Shown here: piece after piece, positions 35,877 to 45,917 of the stretch | Position numbering within the stretch: position 1 is the stretch's first letter | Layout of the letters: the number at the start of each line of letters is the position of its first letter | Assembly: GCF_040362915.1 (NCBI RefSeq) | Contig: NZ_AP029612.1 | Location: 1,488,001-1,552,000, forward strand | Source: Sediminibacterium sp. KACHI17 | GTDB taxonomy: Bacteria > Bacteroidota > Bacteroidia > Chitinophagales > Chitinophagaceae | DNA length: 64,000 nucleotides | Direction: 5' to 3' | The notes under the pieces: generated by a model | Told to the model about the DNA's origin: nothing | Database searches by the model: none | The model's input: the letters and a program-made list of their open reading frames with translations, nothing else | Made by a program: the position numbers and the translations under genes

Positions 35877-35916
35877 TAAAAGAGGCTGTATCAGTTTTTT
35901 GATATAGCCTCTTTTA
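35877..35916. terminator. Bidirectional intrinsic terminator (DUF4394 / mfd)
   Basis: Arms AGAGGCTGTATCA and TGATATAGCCTCT around GTTTTT, with A-rich sequence before and TTTTATT after, serving both converging genes. The first arm is identical to that of the terminator at 11748-11782. Confidence 0.85.
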
Positions 35917-38900
35917 TTGCAATTGAATAACCCCTTTATGCATCCCGTCTAAAAAGCGCAACATCGCTTCCATATCTTTTATATCATCTACTACCAGTAA
36001 AAAGTTTTTACCCGCTTGTTTCAATCGTGCTTTATTCGTTCCGCTCTGTAGATAAGCCAACACTCGTTTGAATAACGCTGATTCAAAATAAGGAGAATCA
36101 GGACGATTGATGAAATAACAGCGTAATGTATCTTGCTTCAGGGTCATTTTTTCAAAGCCGATCTCAACTGCTCTCCATCTACAGCGTACAGTTGTAAAAA
36201 GGTCTTCAACCTGTGATGGCATTGGACCAAATCGGTCAATCATTTCTCGATGAAAATCCTGTAACTCTTCCTCTTTCTCGCAATTGTCCAATCGTGAATA
36301 CAACGAAAGTCGCTCAGCAATACTTTCTACATAACTATCCGGTATCAGTATCTCCAGATCTGTATCGATCGTACAATCACTTACATAATCATCTTGCTTA
36401 CTGATCTCTTCTTTGAACAACTCTTTGAACGAAGTACGCTTCAATTCTCGAATGGCTTCTTCTAAAATTTTCTGATACATTTCAAACCCGATCTCTGCCA
36501 TGAATCCACTCTGTTCTCCGCCTAATAAATTTCCTGCTCCTCGGATATCCAAGTCACGCATGGCAATTTGAAAACCACTTCCCAGATCACTGAACTGTTC
36601 CAGCGTTTGTAATCGCTTTCTTGAATCTGTGGGCAAAGTGCTCATAGGTGGTGCTAACAAATAACAGAAAGCTTTTTTATTACTTCTACCAACTCTTCCT
36701 CTTAACTGATGTAGATCACTCAATCCAAATTGATGGGCATTATTGACAATAATCGTATTCACATTGGGAATATCTACTCCACTCTCTACAATATTGGTAC
36801 AAACCAATACATCATACTTCTTGTCAATAAAATCCATGATCCTTTCTTCCAACTCATGCCCCTCCAACTGCCCATGCGCAAAGCCTATACTCAAATCCGG
36901 ACAAAGCCCTTGCAATAAGGCACTCATCTCAGATAATCCTACGACACGATTGTGAATAAAGAAAACCTGTCCTCCTCGTTCTGTTTCATAATAGATAGAT
37001 TCACGAATAAAATCATCATTGAATACATGCACTTCTGTTTGTATCGGCTGACGATTCGGCGGCGGGGTATTGATGATACTCAAATCACGTGCCCCCATCA
37101 AACTAAATTGCAAGGTTCTTGGAATCGGAGTAGCCGTGAGTGTTAAACAGTCGACATTGGTCTTCAGGGTTTTCAGTTTCTCCTTATGTGCAACACCAAA
37201 TTTCTGTTCTTCATCAATGATCATAATACCCAGATCTTTGAACTTCACTTCTTTACCTAGAAGTCCATGCGTACCAACTATAATATCAATCTTACCCTCT
37301 TCTACTTTCTTTAATGTTTCTTTTTTCTCCTTGGCTGATTTGAATCGGTTGATATAATCTACGGTTACCGGAAAATCCTTTAATCGTTCTTTAAAGGTTT
37401 TATAATGCTGGAATGCAAGTATCGTTGTAGGAACCAATACCGCAGCCTGTTTACCATCGACTACTGATTTAAAAGCAGCTCGTACAGCGATCTCTGTTTT
37501 ACCAAAACCCACATCGCCACACACCAGCCTATCCATTGGAGAAGGACTCTCCATATCTTTTTTCACATCAGCCGTAGCTTTGCTTTGATCGGGTGTATCT
37601 TCATAAATAAAGGAAGCTTCCAATTCTGTTTGAAGATAATTATCCGGTGTATGCGCAAAACCTTCCTGTGCTTTTCTTTGCGCATATAGTTTGATCAGAT
37701 CAAATGCAATTTCTTTAACCTTGGTTTTGGTCTTTTCCTTTAGTCTTACCCACACATCACTTCCTAACTTGTTGATCTTAGGTACTGTTCCCTCTTTACC
37801 CGTGTACTTGGAAATTTTATGGAGTGAGTTAATGTTGACATATAAGATATCACTGTCTTTATAAATGATCCTAACAGCTTCCTGTAGTTTACCATTCACT
37901 TCTAATTTCTGAAGACCGCTATAAGTACCTACACCATGATCAATATGTGTTACATAATCTCCCGGCTGGAGATCACGCAGTGTTTTAAGGGTAAGGGCTT
38001 TGTTTTTATTATAAGCTTGCTTGACCTTGTATTTATGGTAACGTTGAAATATCTGATGATCCGTATAACAAACGATCTTAAGATCTTCATCAATAAAACC
38101 TTCATGAATACTACAAGGAACTGGAACGAACTGAATCTCTGTTTTGAGGTCCGCAAAAATGCTGTTAAGTCTCTCCAGTTGTTTTACCTGTTCAGCAAAA
38201 ATGTAAATACTATACTTCGCTGATTCATGTGCAGTAAGATCTTTGATCAACAGATCGAACTGTCTGTTGAATGCAGGTTGCGGTCGGGTTGCAAATTCGA
38301 TCTCGGTATTTGCCAATTGTGGCTTGTAGCCAAATTCAATGATATGCCTTTTATCCAGCTGTTCGCTGATCATGGAGAGTGGAACAAAATCATCAGCCGA
38401 TACTTCCTTCAATACACGTATATCTTCTTCCTCTTCGTTGGCTTTCATTTGGTAACCTTCTTTCAGCAGTTGCATGAAACCTTCCATCTCCTCATACTGT
38501 TGTTGCACTTTTTCAGCGATCACATCCCAATCTTTCAACCATACAATGGTATTTTCACTTAAAAAATCAAAGAGTGATACTTTCTCTTCCGTACTGAATT
38601 GTGTTTCAACATTGGGAATGATATTGACTTGCAGCAACTTTCTTTCGCTCAATTGTGTTTCCGGATCAAAGATGCGGATACTGTCTACTTCATTACCGAA
38701 CAATTCAACACGATAGGGCTTCTCATTACCAAAAGAATAAATATCCAGGATACCACCACGTACTGCAAACTGTCCGGGTTCGTATACAAAATCTGTTCTT
38801 TCAAAACCATACATGACAAACAATTCCATCAAACTTTCAGGGTTAATGGTATCGTTTGTTTTAATGGTGATGATATTACTGCTGAGTGTTTTGGGAAGGA

Positions 38901-39309
38901 CCACTTTTTCAAAAATGGCTTCCGGATAAGTGACCAGGATTTTTTTATTACCCCCAGCTGCCAACTTAGTAAGGGCTTCTGTGCGAAGCATTACATGAGA
39001 GCTGTTGAGGATTCGAAAGTTTTTTCTGTTTTTGAAAGAAGATGGAAAATAAAACAGATCCAATGCCTGCGTCAGATTCTCCAATGTATTATGAAAATAG
39101 GCAGCTTCTTCCGCATCATTCAAAACCACAATATGATTCAATGCAGAAGTAGCAGTATGATTGAAGACTGCACTGACTACGAATTCAGCACTACTTCCTT
39201 GAAGGTTTTTGAGAAAAATTCTTTGAGATTGGGCAAAAGAAAGCATGTCCGCCAACTGAAAAAGGCGGGGGTTATTTTGATACTGCTCCAACAACACATT
39301 CAAATTCAT
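35914..39309 (-). CDS. mfd: Transcription-repair coupling factor Mfd
   Basis: Mfd removes RNA polymerase stalled at DNA lesions and recruits UvrA. About 1131 aa from the ATG at 39309 (MNLNVLLEQYQNN). Domains: UvrB-like N-terminus; CarD/RNAP-interacting domain (GDYVTHIDHGVGTYSG); SF2 translocase with Walker A CGDVGFGKTE near residue 600, DEEQ box IIDEEQKFG near 700 and RGRVGRS near 890; C-terminal TRCF regulatory domain. The frame extends to a TTG at 39357, but that codon lies inside the -7 box TATCTTTG, so the true start is the ATG at 39309 or at 39339. Monocistronic on the minus strand. Length is normal. Confidence 0.93.
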   Translation of the reverse strand: MNLNVLLEQYQNNPRLFQLADMLSFAQSQRIFLKNLQGSSAEFVVSAVFNHTATSALNHIVVLNDAEEAAYFHNTLENLTQALDLFYFPSSFKNRKNFRILNSSHVMLRTEALTKLAAGGNKKILVTYPEAIFEKVVLPKTLSSNIITIKTNDTINPESLMELFVMYGFERTDFVYEPGQFAVRGGILDIYSFGNEKPYRVELFGNEVDSIRIFDPETQLSERKLLQVNIIPNVETQFSTEEKVSLFDFLSENTIVWLKDWDVIAEKVQQQYEEMEGFMQLLKEGYQMKANEEEEDIRVLKEVSADDFVPLSMISEQLDKRHIIEFGYKPQLANTEIEFATRPQPAFNRQFDLLIKDLTAHESAKYSIYIFAEQVKQLERLNSIFADLKTEIQFVPVPCSIHEGFIDEDLKIVCYTDHQIFQRYHKYKVKQAYNKNKALTLKTLRDLQPGDYVTHIDHGVGTYSGLQKLEVNGKLQEAVRIIYKDSDILYVNINSLHKISKYTGKEGTVPKINKLGSDVWVRLKEKTKTKVKEIAFDLIKLYAQRKAQEGFAHTPDNYLQTELEASFIYEDTPDQSKATADVKKDMESPSPMDRLVCGDVGFGKTEIAVRAAFKSVVDGKQAAVLVPTTILAFQHYKTFKERLKDFPVTVDYINRFKSAKEKKETLKKVEEGKIDIIVGTHGLLGKEVKFKDLGIMIIDEEQKFGVAHKEKLKTLKTNVDCLTLTATPIPRTLQFSLMGARDLSIINTPPPNRQPIQTEVHVFNDDFIRESIYYETERGGQVFFIHNRVVGLSEMSALLQGLCPDLSIGFAHGQLEGHELEERIMDFIDKKYDVLVCTNIVESGVDIPNVNTIIVNNAHQFGLSDLHQLRGRVGRSNKKAFCYLLAPPMSTLPTDSRKRLQTLEQFSDLGSGFQIAMRDLDIRGAGNLLGGEQSGFMAEIGFEMYQKILEEAIRELKRTSFKELFKEEISKQDDYVSDCTIDTDLEILIPDSYVESIAERLSLYSRLDNCEKEEELQDFHREMIDRFGPMPSQVEDLFTTVRCRWRAVEIGFEKMTLKQDTLRCYFINRPDSPYFESALFKRVLAYLQSGTNKARLKQAGKNFLLVVDDIKDMEAMLRFLDGMHKGVIQLQ

Positions 39310-39354
39310 AACACCATCAACCCCATTACCGGCTATCATCTGTAATGTGGGACG

Positions 39355-39362
39355 CAAAGATA
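39355..39362 (-). promoter_or_regulatory. mfd -7 box TATCTTTG
   Basis: On the minus strand it reads TATCTTTG, an exact TAnnTTTG match. It overlaps the apparent TTG start at 39357 and argues for the downstream ATGs. Confidence 0.5.
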
Positions 39363-39372
39363 ACCTTAGAAA

Positions 39373-39837
39373 TCAATATACCGCTCCGGAATTGATCGTG
39401 ATATTAAAGGGTGTTACTTTATTGGCTTCTACCGTTACTAGCTGAATATTATTCTGACTGTCGAAGGAATTGGCAAAAAAGAACTTTCCCTGTTGCACAA
39501 AGAGGGAATAAGTACCCGGAGGTAAAGCAACGCTAAAAGCACCGGTACTGTCTGAGAGAACAGAAGCAACCTTTCGTGTGTTTATTGCCGTATATAAGGC
39601 GGAAGTTTCGACCCTTTGCACCTGTGTTAAATTGGTGGGTTCATAGACCAAAAGTGTGACAGATACGGGTCTGGGTTTGTTTTCGGGAGCACCTTTCATG
39701 GGCATTTGATTGCCCTTCAGCTCGGTGATAATTCCGGATATTCCCTGGGTTATCGGACCGGTTTGCGATTTATTAGCTGTTTTACATGCGAAAATTGTTA
39801 AAATAGCCCATAGAACTACAAAAAGATTATGCCTCAT
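39373..39837 (-). CDS. Small lipoprotein with CarboxypepD_reg-like domain
   Basis: A 154 aa protein with a lipoprotein signal ending IFAC (Cys18). After a Gln/Thr-Gly linker comes one immunoglobulin-like fold of the carboxypeptidase regulatory type: GISGIITELKGNQMPMKG at its start, VTLLVYEPTNLTQV, SDSTGAFSVALPPGTYSLFV in the middle, then closing strands to the C-terminus. Such single domains often sit at the outer membrane, but no partner or substrate is evident. Upstream of mfd on the same strand (63 bp from mfd's ATG); mfd has its own -7 box in that gap. Confidence 0.75.
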   Translation of the reverse strand: MRHNLFVVLWAILTIFACKTANKSQTGPITQGISGIITELKGNQMPMKGAPENKPRPVSVTLLVYEPTNLTQVQRVETSALYTAINTRKVASVLSDSTGAFSVALPPGTYSLFVQQGKFFFANSFDSQNNIQLVTVEANKVTPFNITINSGAVY

Positions 39838-39926
39838 GCTTCACTTTGAATGGTGAAAGTATCTAATTTAGTAACACTACCCGGGGGCAAGCCCTGAATA
39901 ATAATGAAGTTAAATTAAACTATATT

Positions 39927-42900
39927 ATGCTGAGAAGATTTTTACCCTTTTTTATCACCGCTATGGGCTTGGTATCCATTGCCAATGCGCAATTATCTAC
40001 CAATGCACAAGCATTAGATATTACTGCCCAGGGTATCAGATTAAGAGAAAGAAGCGAATACACAAAAGCATTATCCTTAGCTAAGCAAAGAAACTGGCCT
40101 TTGATCATTAACGGAAGAAATGGTGCAAGGGGAACATTGGTTGGTGTGGATGCATTTAATTTTCCTAAATACTATATCACGCATAACAATAGTATTGCTG
40201 CCGCTACTACCAGAACCAATCAATTATGGCCTGGTGGTGCATCCGGATTAAATCTGTCAGGAAGCTCTGCCAATATGAAAAATAAAATTGGTATCTGGGA
40301 TGGCGGTTTTGTTTTAGGTACACACGTTGAGCTGACAGGTAGAATTACTCAAAAAGATAATCCTTCAACAACAGATAACCATGCTACACACGTAGCCGGT
40401 ACAATGATCGCAACAGGCTTGAACCCTAGTGCAAAAGGTATGGCACATGGTGTACAGGGAATGATCGCTTATGATTTCAATAACGACAACTCTGAGATCG
40501 CTTCAGAAGCATCCGGTTTATTAATATCCAATCACTCTTACTCCATTATCTCTGGATGGAATTTCAATAGCGCACAAAATCGTTGGGAATTTTATGGCAG
40601 ACCTAATGAAGATGAAGATTATAAATTTGGTTACTATAGTACCGATGCTCAAGAATTGGACTCTATTGCCTACAATGCTCCTTTTTATCTGATCGTAAAA
40701 TCATCCGGTAATAATCGTGGAGAAACAGGACCTGCAGTTGGTGAACCTTATTTCAGATTCAATGCACAGAATCAAATGACCGCTGCCGGTAGCAGACCTT
40801 CTTCTATCAGTAGCAATGATAGCTATGGTACCATTACATGGGATGGAAATGCGAAGAATATTTTAACTGTTGGCGCTGTGAGAGGTATTCCGGGAGGATA
40901 TAACCGACCAGAAGATGTTGTTATGAGTACTTTCAGCAGTTGGGGACCTACAGATGATGGCCGCATCAAACCAGATGTGGTTGCAGATGGAGTGAATGTG
41001 TTATCTACTTTTGCAACCGGCAACAATAGTTATTCTACATTGAGTGGAACATCTATGTCATCACCCAATGCAGCCGGATCATTATTCCTGCTACAGGAGC
41101 ATTATTCAAAATTAAAAAGTGGAGCATTCCTTAGATCAGCAACGATCAAAGGATTGGCAATACATACTGCTGATGAAGCCGGTGCTAATCCCGGGCCTGA
41201 TTATCAAAATGGATGGGGCTTATTGAATGTTCAAAAAGCAGCTGCCGTTATTTCCGCTTCTGTTGCATCGAACAATGGATCAGCCAGTGAACACCTGATG
41301 TTTGAAAATGTACTGAATGCAACAACGTCTAGTTTCTCAACCACTGTAATAGCCAGTGGTAAAGAACCTTTGAAAGCAACGATCTGTTGGACAGATGTTA
41401 AAGGAACTGTGGAACAAATTGACGTATTGAATAATCCTGCGAAGAAATTGATCAACGATCTGGATATCAGGATCACAAGTGGCAGCAGAACATTCAGACC
41501 CTGGACATTAAATCCTGCTAGCCCTGCCAATGCAGCCGTTAAAGGTGATAATAATACAGATAATGTGGAGCGGATCGATATTGACAGCACTGTTTCCGGT
41601 GATAGTTATACCATTACTGTTACACATAAAGGTGGCGCAGGTTCTTTGGTACGTGGGCAGCAAGCTTATTCACTCTTGGTAAGTGGTGTGGGTGGAACAG
41701 CGCATTGCAGCTCCAATCCAACTGCTAATACAGGTGCACGTATTGATAGTGTGAGTTTGCAAACCATTCGTTATGCAAATCCTGCAGGAGGCACTACTTA
41801 TGTGAACAATACCAGTATCTCTGCGAACATCGAACCTACCCAGTCAGTTCCATTCAGAGTAAGAGTAAATAGTTCAGATGCTACTAATGCAGACAAGATC
41901 GTGAAGCTGTTTATCGATTACAATAATGATGGTGATTTTACAGATGCAAATGAGCTTGTTGCTACCAGCGGTATCTTGAAAAACAATGAGGTCTTTGCCG
42001 GTAGTTTCACAACACCTAGTACACTTACGATTGGTAGTTCCTACAGAACCAGAATCGTATTGGTTGAAACCAGTACTGCCAATGATGTTACATCCTGTGG
42101 AACTTATCTTAGAGGAGAAACAGATGATTTCAGATTGATAGTTGTAAATCCTTCAACTGATTTTACCATCAGTGAAGTAATAACACCAAGCGTTGCTGAT
42201 TGTGCGGATAATAAACAATACCTCACTATCAATATTCGCAATAACGGTAGTGTACCAAAAACCAGTATTCCGGTAACTGTGGAAGTTAAGAATGGAGCAA
42301 CAACAGTTGCTACCATCAATGGTACTTATCCTGGTACCGTATTGCCATTGAGTAATGCGAGCTTCACTTTGCAAACACCTTTTGTTACAACAGAGAATAC
42401 CACCTATACTATCACTGCTACCGCCAATATAACCGGTGATCAGAATACTGCGAACAACACGCTGACTACCAGCTTAACCATTGGTAGAAAAGGGGCTGAT
42501 CCAAATCCGATCGGTACGATCTGTAATAATACTGCGTTATTGAGAATACCGTCTTCGGTAGCCAATACAAACTATTTCTGGTTTAATAGTGCTACCGCTA
42601 CTGCACCATTTGCAAGTGGAAGCACTGCATCGACTACGAGTATTCCTGCAAACAAAACATTCTATGTTTCCAGTGAATTAAAAGCTTCCATTGGCCCAAC
42701 TACTAAAATGGCTTATACAGATGGTGGCTATAATAATTTCCGTGGAAATTTTGTTCGCTTTAATAACAGCGTTCCATTGACCATTGAAAGTGCAAGACTG
42801 TACATCGGAAATCCGGGTACTGTTGAAGTCATTGTAGCGAATCTGGGAACCGTGAATCAGGATGGAAGTTTTAACTATATCCCACTTTCACGAACAACTT

Positions 42901-43733
42901 TAACCGTAACAGCTACCAATCCGAATCCTGCACCAGGCTTGGTAAATGGGAACCCCGCTGCGGATACCGGAGCTGTTTATTATCTCAACCTTCCTGTAAA
43001 TGAAACAGGAGATCATATTCTGCTGGTATTGTGTAATGAGAATGGCGCTACGATCTTTAGAAATAATAATATCGCAGGAACTACTTATCCGATCAGTATA
43101 CCGAATGTGATGTCGATCACTGGAAATAGTGTAAACATTAATGGCACAGGCGATCCAAATCCATTCTACTATTTCTTCTATGACATGAAGATCAGAACAG
43201 GGACATCATGTCCAAGCGCAAGACAAGAGATCGTTGTTTCCGATGCTCCAACTCCGGTTGTTACCAGACAAGGAGACTCCCTAGTTATCAATGCTCCGGG
43301 CGTTTCAAGACAGTGGTTTAAAGATGATGTAGGTATTGACGGCGCTACGAATCCTAGCTTCAAACCTATCGCTTCCGGAAACTATAAAGTGGTGACCATT
43401 GATGCATTGGGCTGTCAGAAAACATCTGCACCGATACAGTTCACTGTCACATCTCTTCCTCCAGAAGTGATTGCGAGAGAAATCAAACTCAGTGTTTCAC
43501 CTAATCCGAACAAGGGTATATTCAATCTGAGCTTTGAAGTGAAAGAGAAAGGAGATGTATCCATCGAATTACTGAACTCTGGTGGACAAAGAATCTTCAA
43601 TCAAAACTTCCCGGGTTTCAATGGTGCATTCTCTAGACAAATGAATGTTGGCAATGTAAATGATGGTCAGTATATCTTAAAGATCTTCCATAATAAGAAG
43701 ACTTATCTGCAAAAAGTGATCATCATAAAATAA
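39927..43733 (+). CDS. T9SS-secreted subtilisin-like serine peptidase (S8)
   Basis: A 1268 aa secreted peptidase. Order: signal peptide (ends NAQ, residue 22); S8 catalytic domain, about 110-440, with Asp125 (IGIWDGG), His152 (NHATHVAGT), oxyanion Asn near 262 (SSGNN) and Ser376 (SGTSMSSP). A pro-protein-convertase-like beta-sandwich follows at about 450-590, then a GEVED domain near 645-735 (FIDYNNDGDFTDANE), a CARDB-like domain near 755-850, and Ig-like domains. The last 75 residues are a T9SS type A sorting domain (SVSPNPNKGIFNLSF ... LQKVIIIK). The organism's PorU/PorV should process and attach it. All catalytic residues are intact. A strong terminator follows. Confidence 0.93.
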   Translation: MLRRFLPFFITAMGLVSIANAQLSTNAQALDITAQGIRLRERSEYTKALSLAKQRNWPLIINGRNGARGTLVGVDAFNFPKYYITHNNSIAAATTRTNQLWPGGASGLNLSGSSANMKNKIGIWDGGFVLGTHVELTGRITQKDNPSTTDNHATHVAGTMIATGLNPSAKGMAHGVQGMIAYDFNNDNSEIASEASGLLISNHSYSIISGWNFNSAQNRWEFYGRPNEDEDYKFGYYSTDAQELDSIAYNAPFYLIVKSSGNNRGETGPAVGEPYFRFNAQNQMTAAGSRPSSISSNDSYGTITWDGNAKNILTVGAVRGIPGGYNRPEDVVMSTFSSWGPTDDGRIKPDVVADGVNVLSTFATGNNSYSTLSGTSMSSPNAAGSLFLLQEHYSKLKSGAFLRSATIKGLAIHTADEAGANPGPDYQNGWGLLNVQKAAAVISASVASNNGSASEHLMFENVLNATTSSFSTTVIASGKEPLKATICWTDVKGTVEQIDVLNNPAKKLINDLDIRITSGSRTFRPWTLNPASPANAAVKGDNNTDNVERIDIDSTVSGDSYTITVTHKGGAGSLVRGQQAYSLLVSGVGGTAHCSSNPTANTGARIDSVSLQTIRYANPAGGTTYVNNTSISANIEPTQSVPFRVRVNSSDATNADKIVKLFIDYNNDGDFTDANELVATSGILKNNEVFAGSFTTPSTLTIGSSYRTRIVLVETSTANDVTSCGTYLRGETDDFRLIVVNPSTDFTISEVITPSVADCADNKQYLTINIRNNGSVPKTSIPVTVEVKNGATTVATINGTYPGTVLPLSNASFTLQTPFVTTENTTYTITATANITGDQNTANNTLTTSLTIGRKGADPNPIGTICNNTALLRIPSSVANTNYFWFNSATATAPFASGSTASTTSIPANKTFYVSSELKASIGPTTKMAYTDGGYNNFRGNFVRFNNSVPLTIESARLYIGNPGTVEVIVANLGTVNQDGSFNYIPLSRTTLTVTATNPNPAPGLVNGNPAADTGAVYYLNLPVNETGDHILLVLCNENGATIFRNNNIAGTTYPISIPNVMSITGNSVNINGTGDPNPFYYFFYDMKIRTGTSCPSARQEIVVSDAPTPVVTRQGDSLVINAPGVSRQWFKDDVGIDGATNPSFKPIASGNYKVVTIDALGCQKTSAPIQFTVTSLPPEVIAREIKLSVSPNPNKGIFNLSFEVKEKGDVSIELLNSGGQRIFNQNFPGFNGAFSRQMNVGNVNDGQYILKIFHNKKTYLQKVIIIK

Positions 43734-43748
43734 TCAGACCTTTTGATT

Positions 43749-43779
43749 AAAAAGCCGGTGTTATTCACCGGCTTTTTTT
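43749..43779 (+). terminator. Intrinsic terminator of the subtilase gene
   Basis: Arms AAAGCCGGTG and CACCGGCTTT around TTATT, followed by TTTT; 16 bp after the stop. The A-run on the other side could make it work in both directions. Confidence 0.9.
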
Positions 43780-43810
43780 GACCAGTAATAGCGGCTATTT
43801 CTATTAGCTG

Positions 43811-43818
43811 TACCTTTA
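43811..43818 (+). promoter_or_regulatory. -7-like box TACCTTTA
   Basis: One base off TAnnTTTG, 13 bp before the ATG at 43832, located directly after the subtilase terminator. Confidence 0.4.
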
Positions 43819-43831
43819 TAAAAAAGAGGGT

Positions 43832-44554
43832 ATGCGATATATTTTCCTGGTCGTTGTATTATTGTTTTCATTCTACGGTTTCGGGCAAAAGAAAAAAATG
43901 ATCTATGGCTATTTGAAAGACAGTGTCACCAATGCCCCTATCATCTTAGCAAGTGTCAGAAACATCACTACCAATACTACTACCATGACCGGGAATGATG
44001 GAAGATTTTCTATTCAGGCTGCAGAAAATCATATCCTTTCATTTGCTGCTGTTGGTTATTATTTTGATACCCTGCAATACACAAATGCTTATCTGCTACA
44101 GGATACTTTGTTCCCTGTCTTATCTCCATTGGTTCGTGATCTGGGAAATGTAACAGTCAGCAGTAGAGGTTTAAGCCAATATCAACAAGATAGTATTGAA
44201 CGCAGAAAAGATTTCCTACAGGATATCGTTAATTATACAATCCCTACTGTATCACAGGCCAATTCAGGTGCAGGTATCGCGCTTAATATTGATCGTTTCT
44301 CTCGGCATGAACGGAATAAAAGAAAGACCCTCAAGTTTTATGAGACCAATGAGAAAGAAGCTTATATCAATTATCGTTTCAACACTTCTTTGGTGATCTC
44401 ACTAACACGATTCAAAGATGAGAAGCTTCGTCTTTTTATGCAACAGCATCGCCCTTCTTATGAATGGCTAAGAAAGCATACTACTGAAGAAGATATTCGG
44501 TACTACATCAATGAGCAACTAAAGATCTTCTCTAAGACTTACGATAAGCATTAA
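43832..44554 (+). CDS. Exported CarboxypepD_reg-like domain protein
   Basis: A 240 aa protein with a signal peptide (ends FGQ, residue 18). Residues about 22-100 form a carboxypeptidase-regulatory-like beta-sandwich (IYGYLKDSVTNAPIILASV ... GNDGRFSIQA), as found at the front of TonB receptors. The rest is charged and mostly helical (ERRKDFLQDIVNY, FKDEKLRLFMQQHRPSYEW), with no receptor barrel. The type is common in Bacteroidota and its role is unknown. It converges with the permease gene (3 bp between stops) and is separated from the subtilase by a terminator. Confidence 0.75.
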   Translation: MRYIFLVVVLLFSFYGFGQKKKMIYGYLKDSVTNAPIILASVRNITTNTTTMTGNDGRFSIQAAENHILSFAAVGYYFDTLQYTNAYLLQDTLFPVLSPLVRDLGNVTVSSRGLSQYQQDSIERRKDFLQDIVNYTIPTVSQANSGAGIALNIDRFSRHERNKRKTLKFYETNEKEAYINYRFNTSLVISLTRFKDEKLRLFMQQHRPSYEWLRKHTTEEDIRYYINEQLKIFSKTYDKH

Positions 44555-44557
44555 ATA

Positions 44558-45841
44558 TTATTCGTAACGTAACGCTACAATAGGGTTCAAGCGTGCTGCT
44601 TTCATGGCCGGGTATATTCCTGCGATCAAGCCTACAACTGAACAAATGATCACACCAACGATCACCCATGCCCATGGTATCACAAAACCTGTTTTGAGGA
44701 TCAGCCCAAATACGTTACCGACCATTACACCTAAAATGATACCAAAGACTGCACCTAACAGACTAATGATCATACTTTCAAATAAAAACTGCTGACGTAC
44801 ATTCTTACTTTTACCTCCAATCGCTTTGATCAATCCAACCTCTTTTGTTCTTTCATTCACAGCCACCAACATGATATTCATCAAACCAATGGCTGCTCCG
44901 ATCAATGTGATCAATCCGATAGCACCTGCAGAACCGGTGATACTACTTAAGAAACTGATGAACATCTCAGCAAATTTGTCGCTTTTCTCAATGACGAAAT
45001 TGTCCTCATCCAAAGGTTTTAATCTTCTTACTGATCTGAAAACAGAAGTTGCAACACCACTTGCCGGATCCAACTCATTCACATTACTTACCATCACACC
45101 TACCAAGTAAGATCTGCTCGCATTCTGAAAATTTCGGACATTGTTATAGGTTGTTACCACTACATCATCTTGTCGCAACATAGCACTGGATCCTTTACTC
45201 TTCAATAAACCAATCACACGATATGGCAAGCCCCCAATTCGTACTATTTTGTCTATTGATTTATCAGGTCTGTCACCAAACAATGTCTTTGCAACATTAC
45301 TACCGATCAAACAGACATTCCTTCCACTTTGCTGGTCAAGGTCATTTAGGTTGCGTCCCATTTCAATCACATAACCGGTAACCTGTAAATAGTTTTCATC
45401 GCCTCCCCATACAACAATTTGTGGATTGGTTTTTTTATCCTTGTAATTGACTTCTTGTCCACCCGGACCTCTTCTATAGATACTTACTTTCGCTGCTGGA
45501 AAATTGAAATTTTGTTTGAAGTATTCAGCTTCTTCTTTTTGAATAGGTTTATCGAGATTCGATTTTTTCTCTTTACGTCCTCTCGTAGTCTTTTTTACAT
45601 CAGAATTATTACCACCAAATCTTACCCTTGAATCTTTAAAGCGAATATTAAAAGCATTGGCTCCCATGGAAGAGAAACTTTCCTTCAAACTTTGGTTCAT
45701 TGCTTCAATAGCGGTAATGATACCAATGAGTGCCATGATACCAAAAGCAATAATAGCCACAGTAATCCCCGTACGCAGTTTATTGCTGCGAACTGTTCGC
45801 CATGCCAATGATAAGGAATCAAAAATGGTCATACCCTTCAT
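44558..45841 (-). CDS. MacB/FtsX-type ABC transporter permease
   Basis: A 427 aa permease of the MacB/LolCE-type mechanotransmission family. It has a first TM helix at about 20-42 ([19 protein letters not shown]), a periplasmic MacB_PCD domain to about 305, then three TM helices in the FtsX-like domain ([51 protein letters not shown]). The ending [13 protein letters not shown] is the conserved ALRYE tail. These permeases work as dimers with an ATPase to move lipoproteins, peptides or antibiotics; no ATPase gene is adjacent. It follows nuoN by 76 bp on the same strand and may be cotranscribed or separate. Confidence 0.88.
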   Translation of the reverse strand: MKGMTIFDSLSLAWRTVRSNKLRTGITVAIIAFGIMALIGIITAIEAMNQSLKESFSSMGANAFNIRFKDSRVRFGGNNSDVKKTTRGRKEKKSNLDKPIQKEEAEYFKQNFNFPAAKVSIYRRGPGGQEVNYKDKKTNPQIVVWGGDENYLQVTGYVIEMGRNLNDLDQQSGRNVCLIGSNVAKTLFGDRPDKSIDKIVRIGGLPYRVIGLLKSKGSSAMLRQDDVVVTTYNNVRNFQNASRSYLVGVMVSNVNELDPASGVATSVFRSVRRLKPLDEDNFVIEKSDKFAEMFISFLSSITGSAGAIGLITLIGAAIGLMNIMLVAVNERTKEVGLIKAIGGKSKNVRQQFLFESMIISLLGAVFGIILGVMVGNVFGLILKTGFVIPWAWVIVGVIICSVVGLIAGIYPAMKAARLNPIVALRYE

Positions 45842-45917
45842 AGTGTAACTATCTTCCTATAAAGATAGCTGAGAAATTCCTATGCAGGGTTTTACCTGTA
45901 AAAAAAGTGAGGAACGG

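Noticed and set aside
38599..39345. A 248-codon open frame antisense to mfd
   Set aside because: It lies wholly within the conserved mfd coding region on the other strand and its translation is rich in Cys/Phe/Ile/His with no domain pattern; a shadow frame.
39310..39357. TTG start of Mfd at 39357
   Set aside because: The TTG is part of the TATCTTTG promoter box and the extra residues are not family-like.
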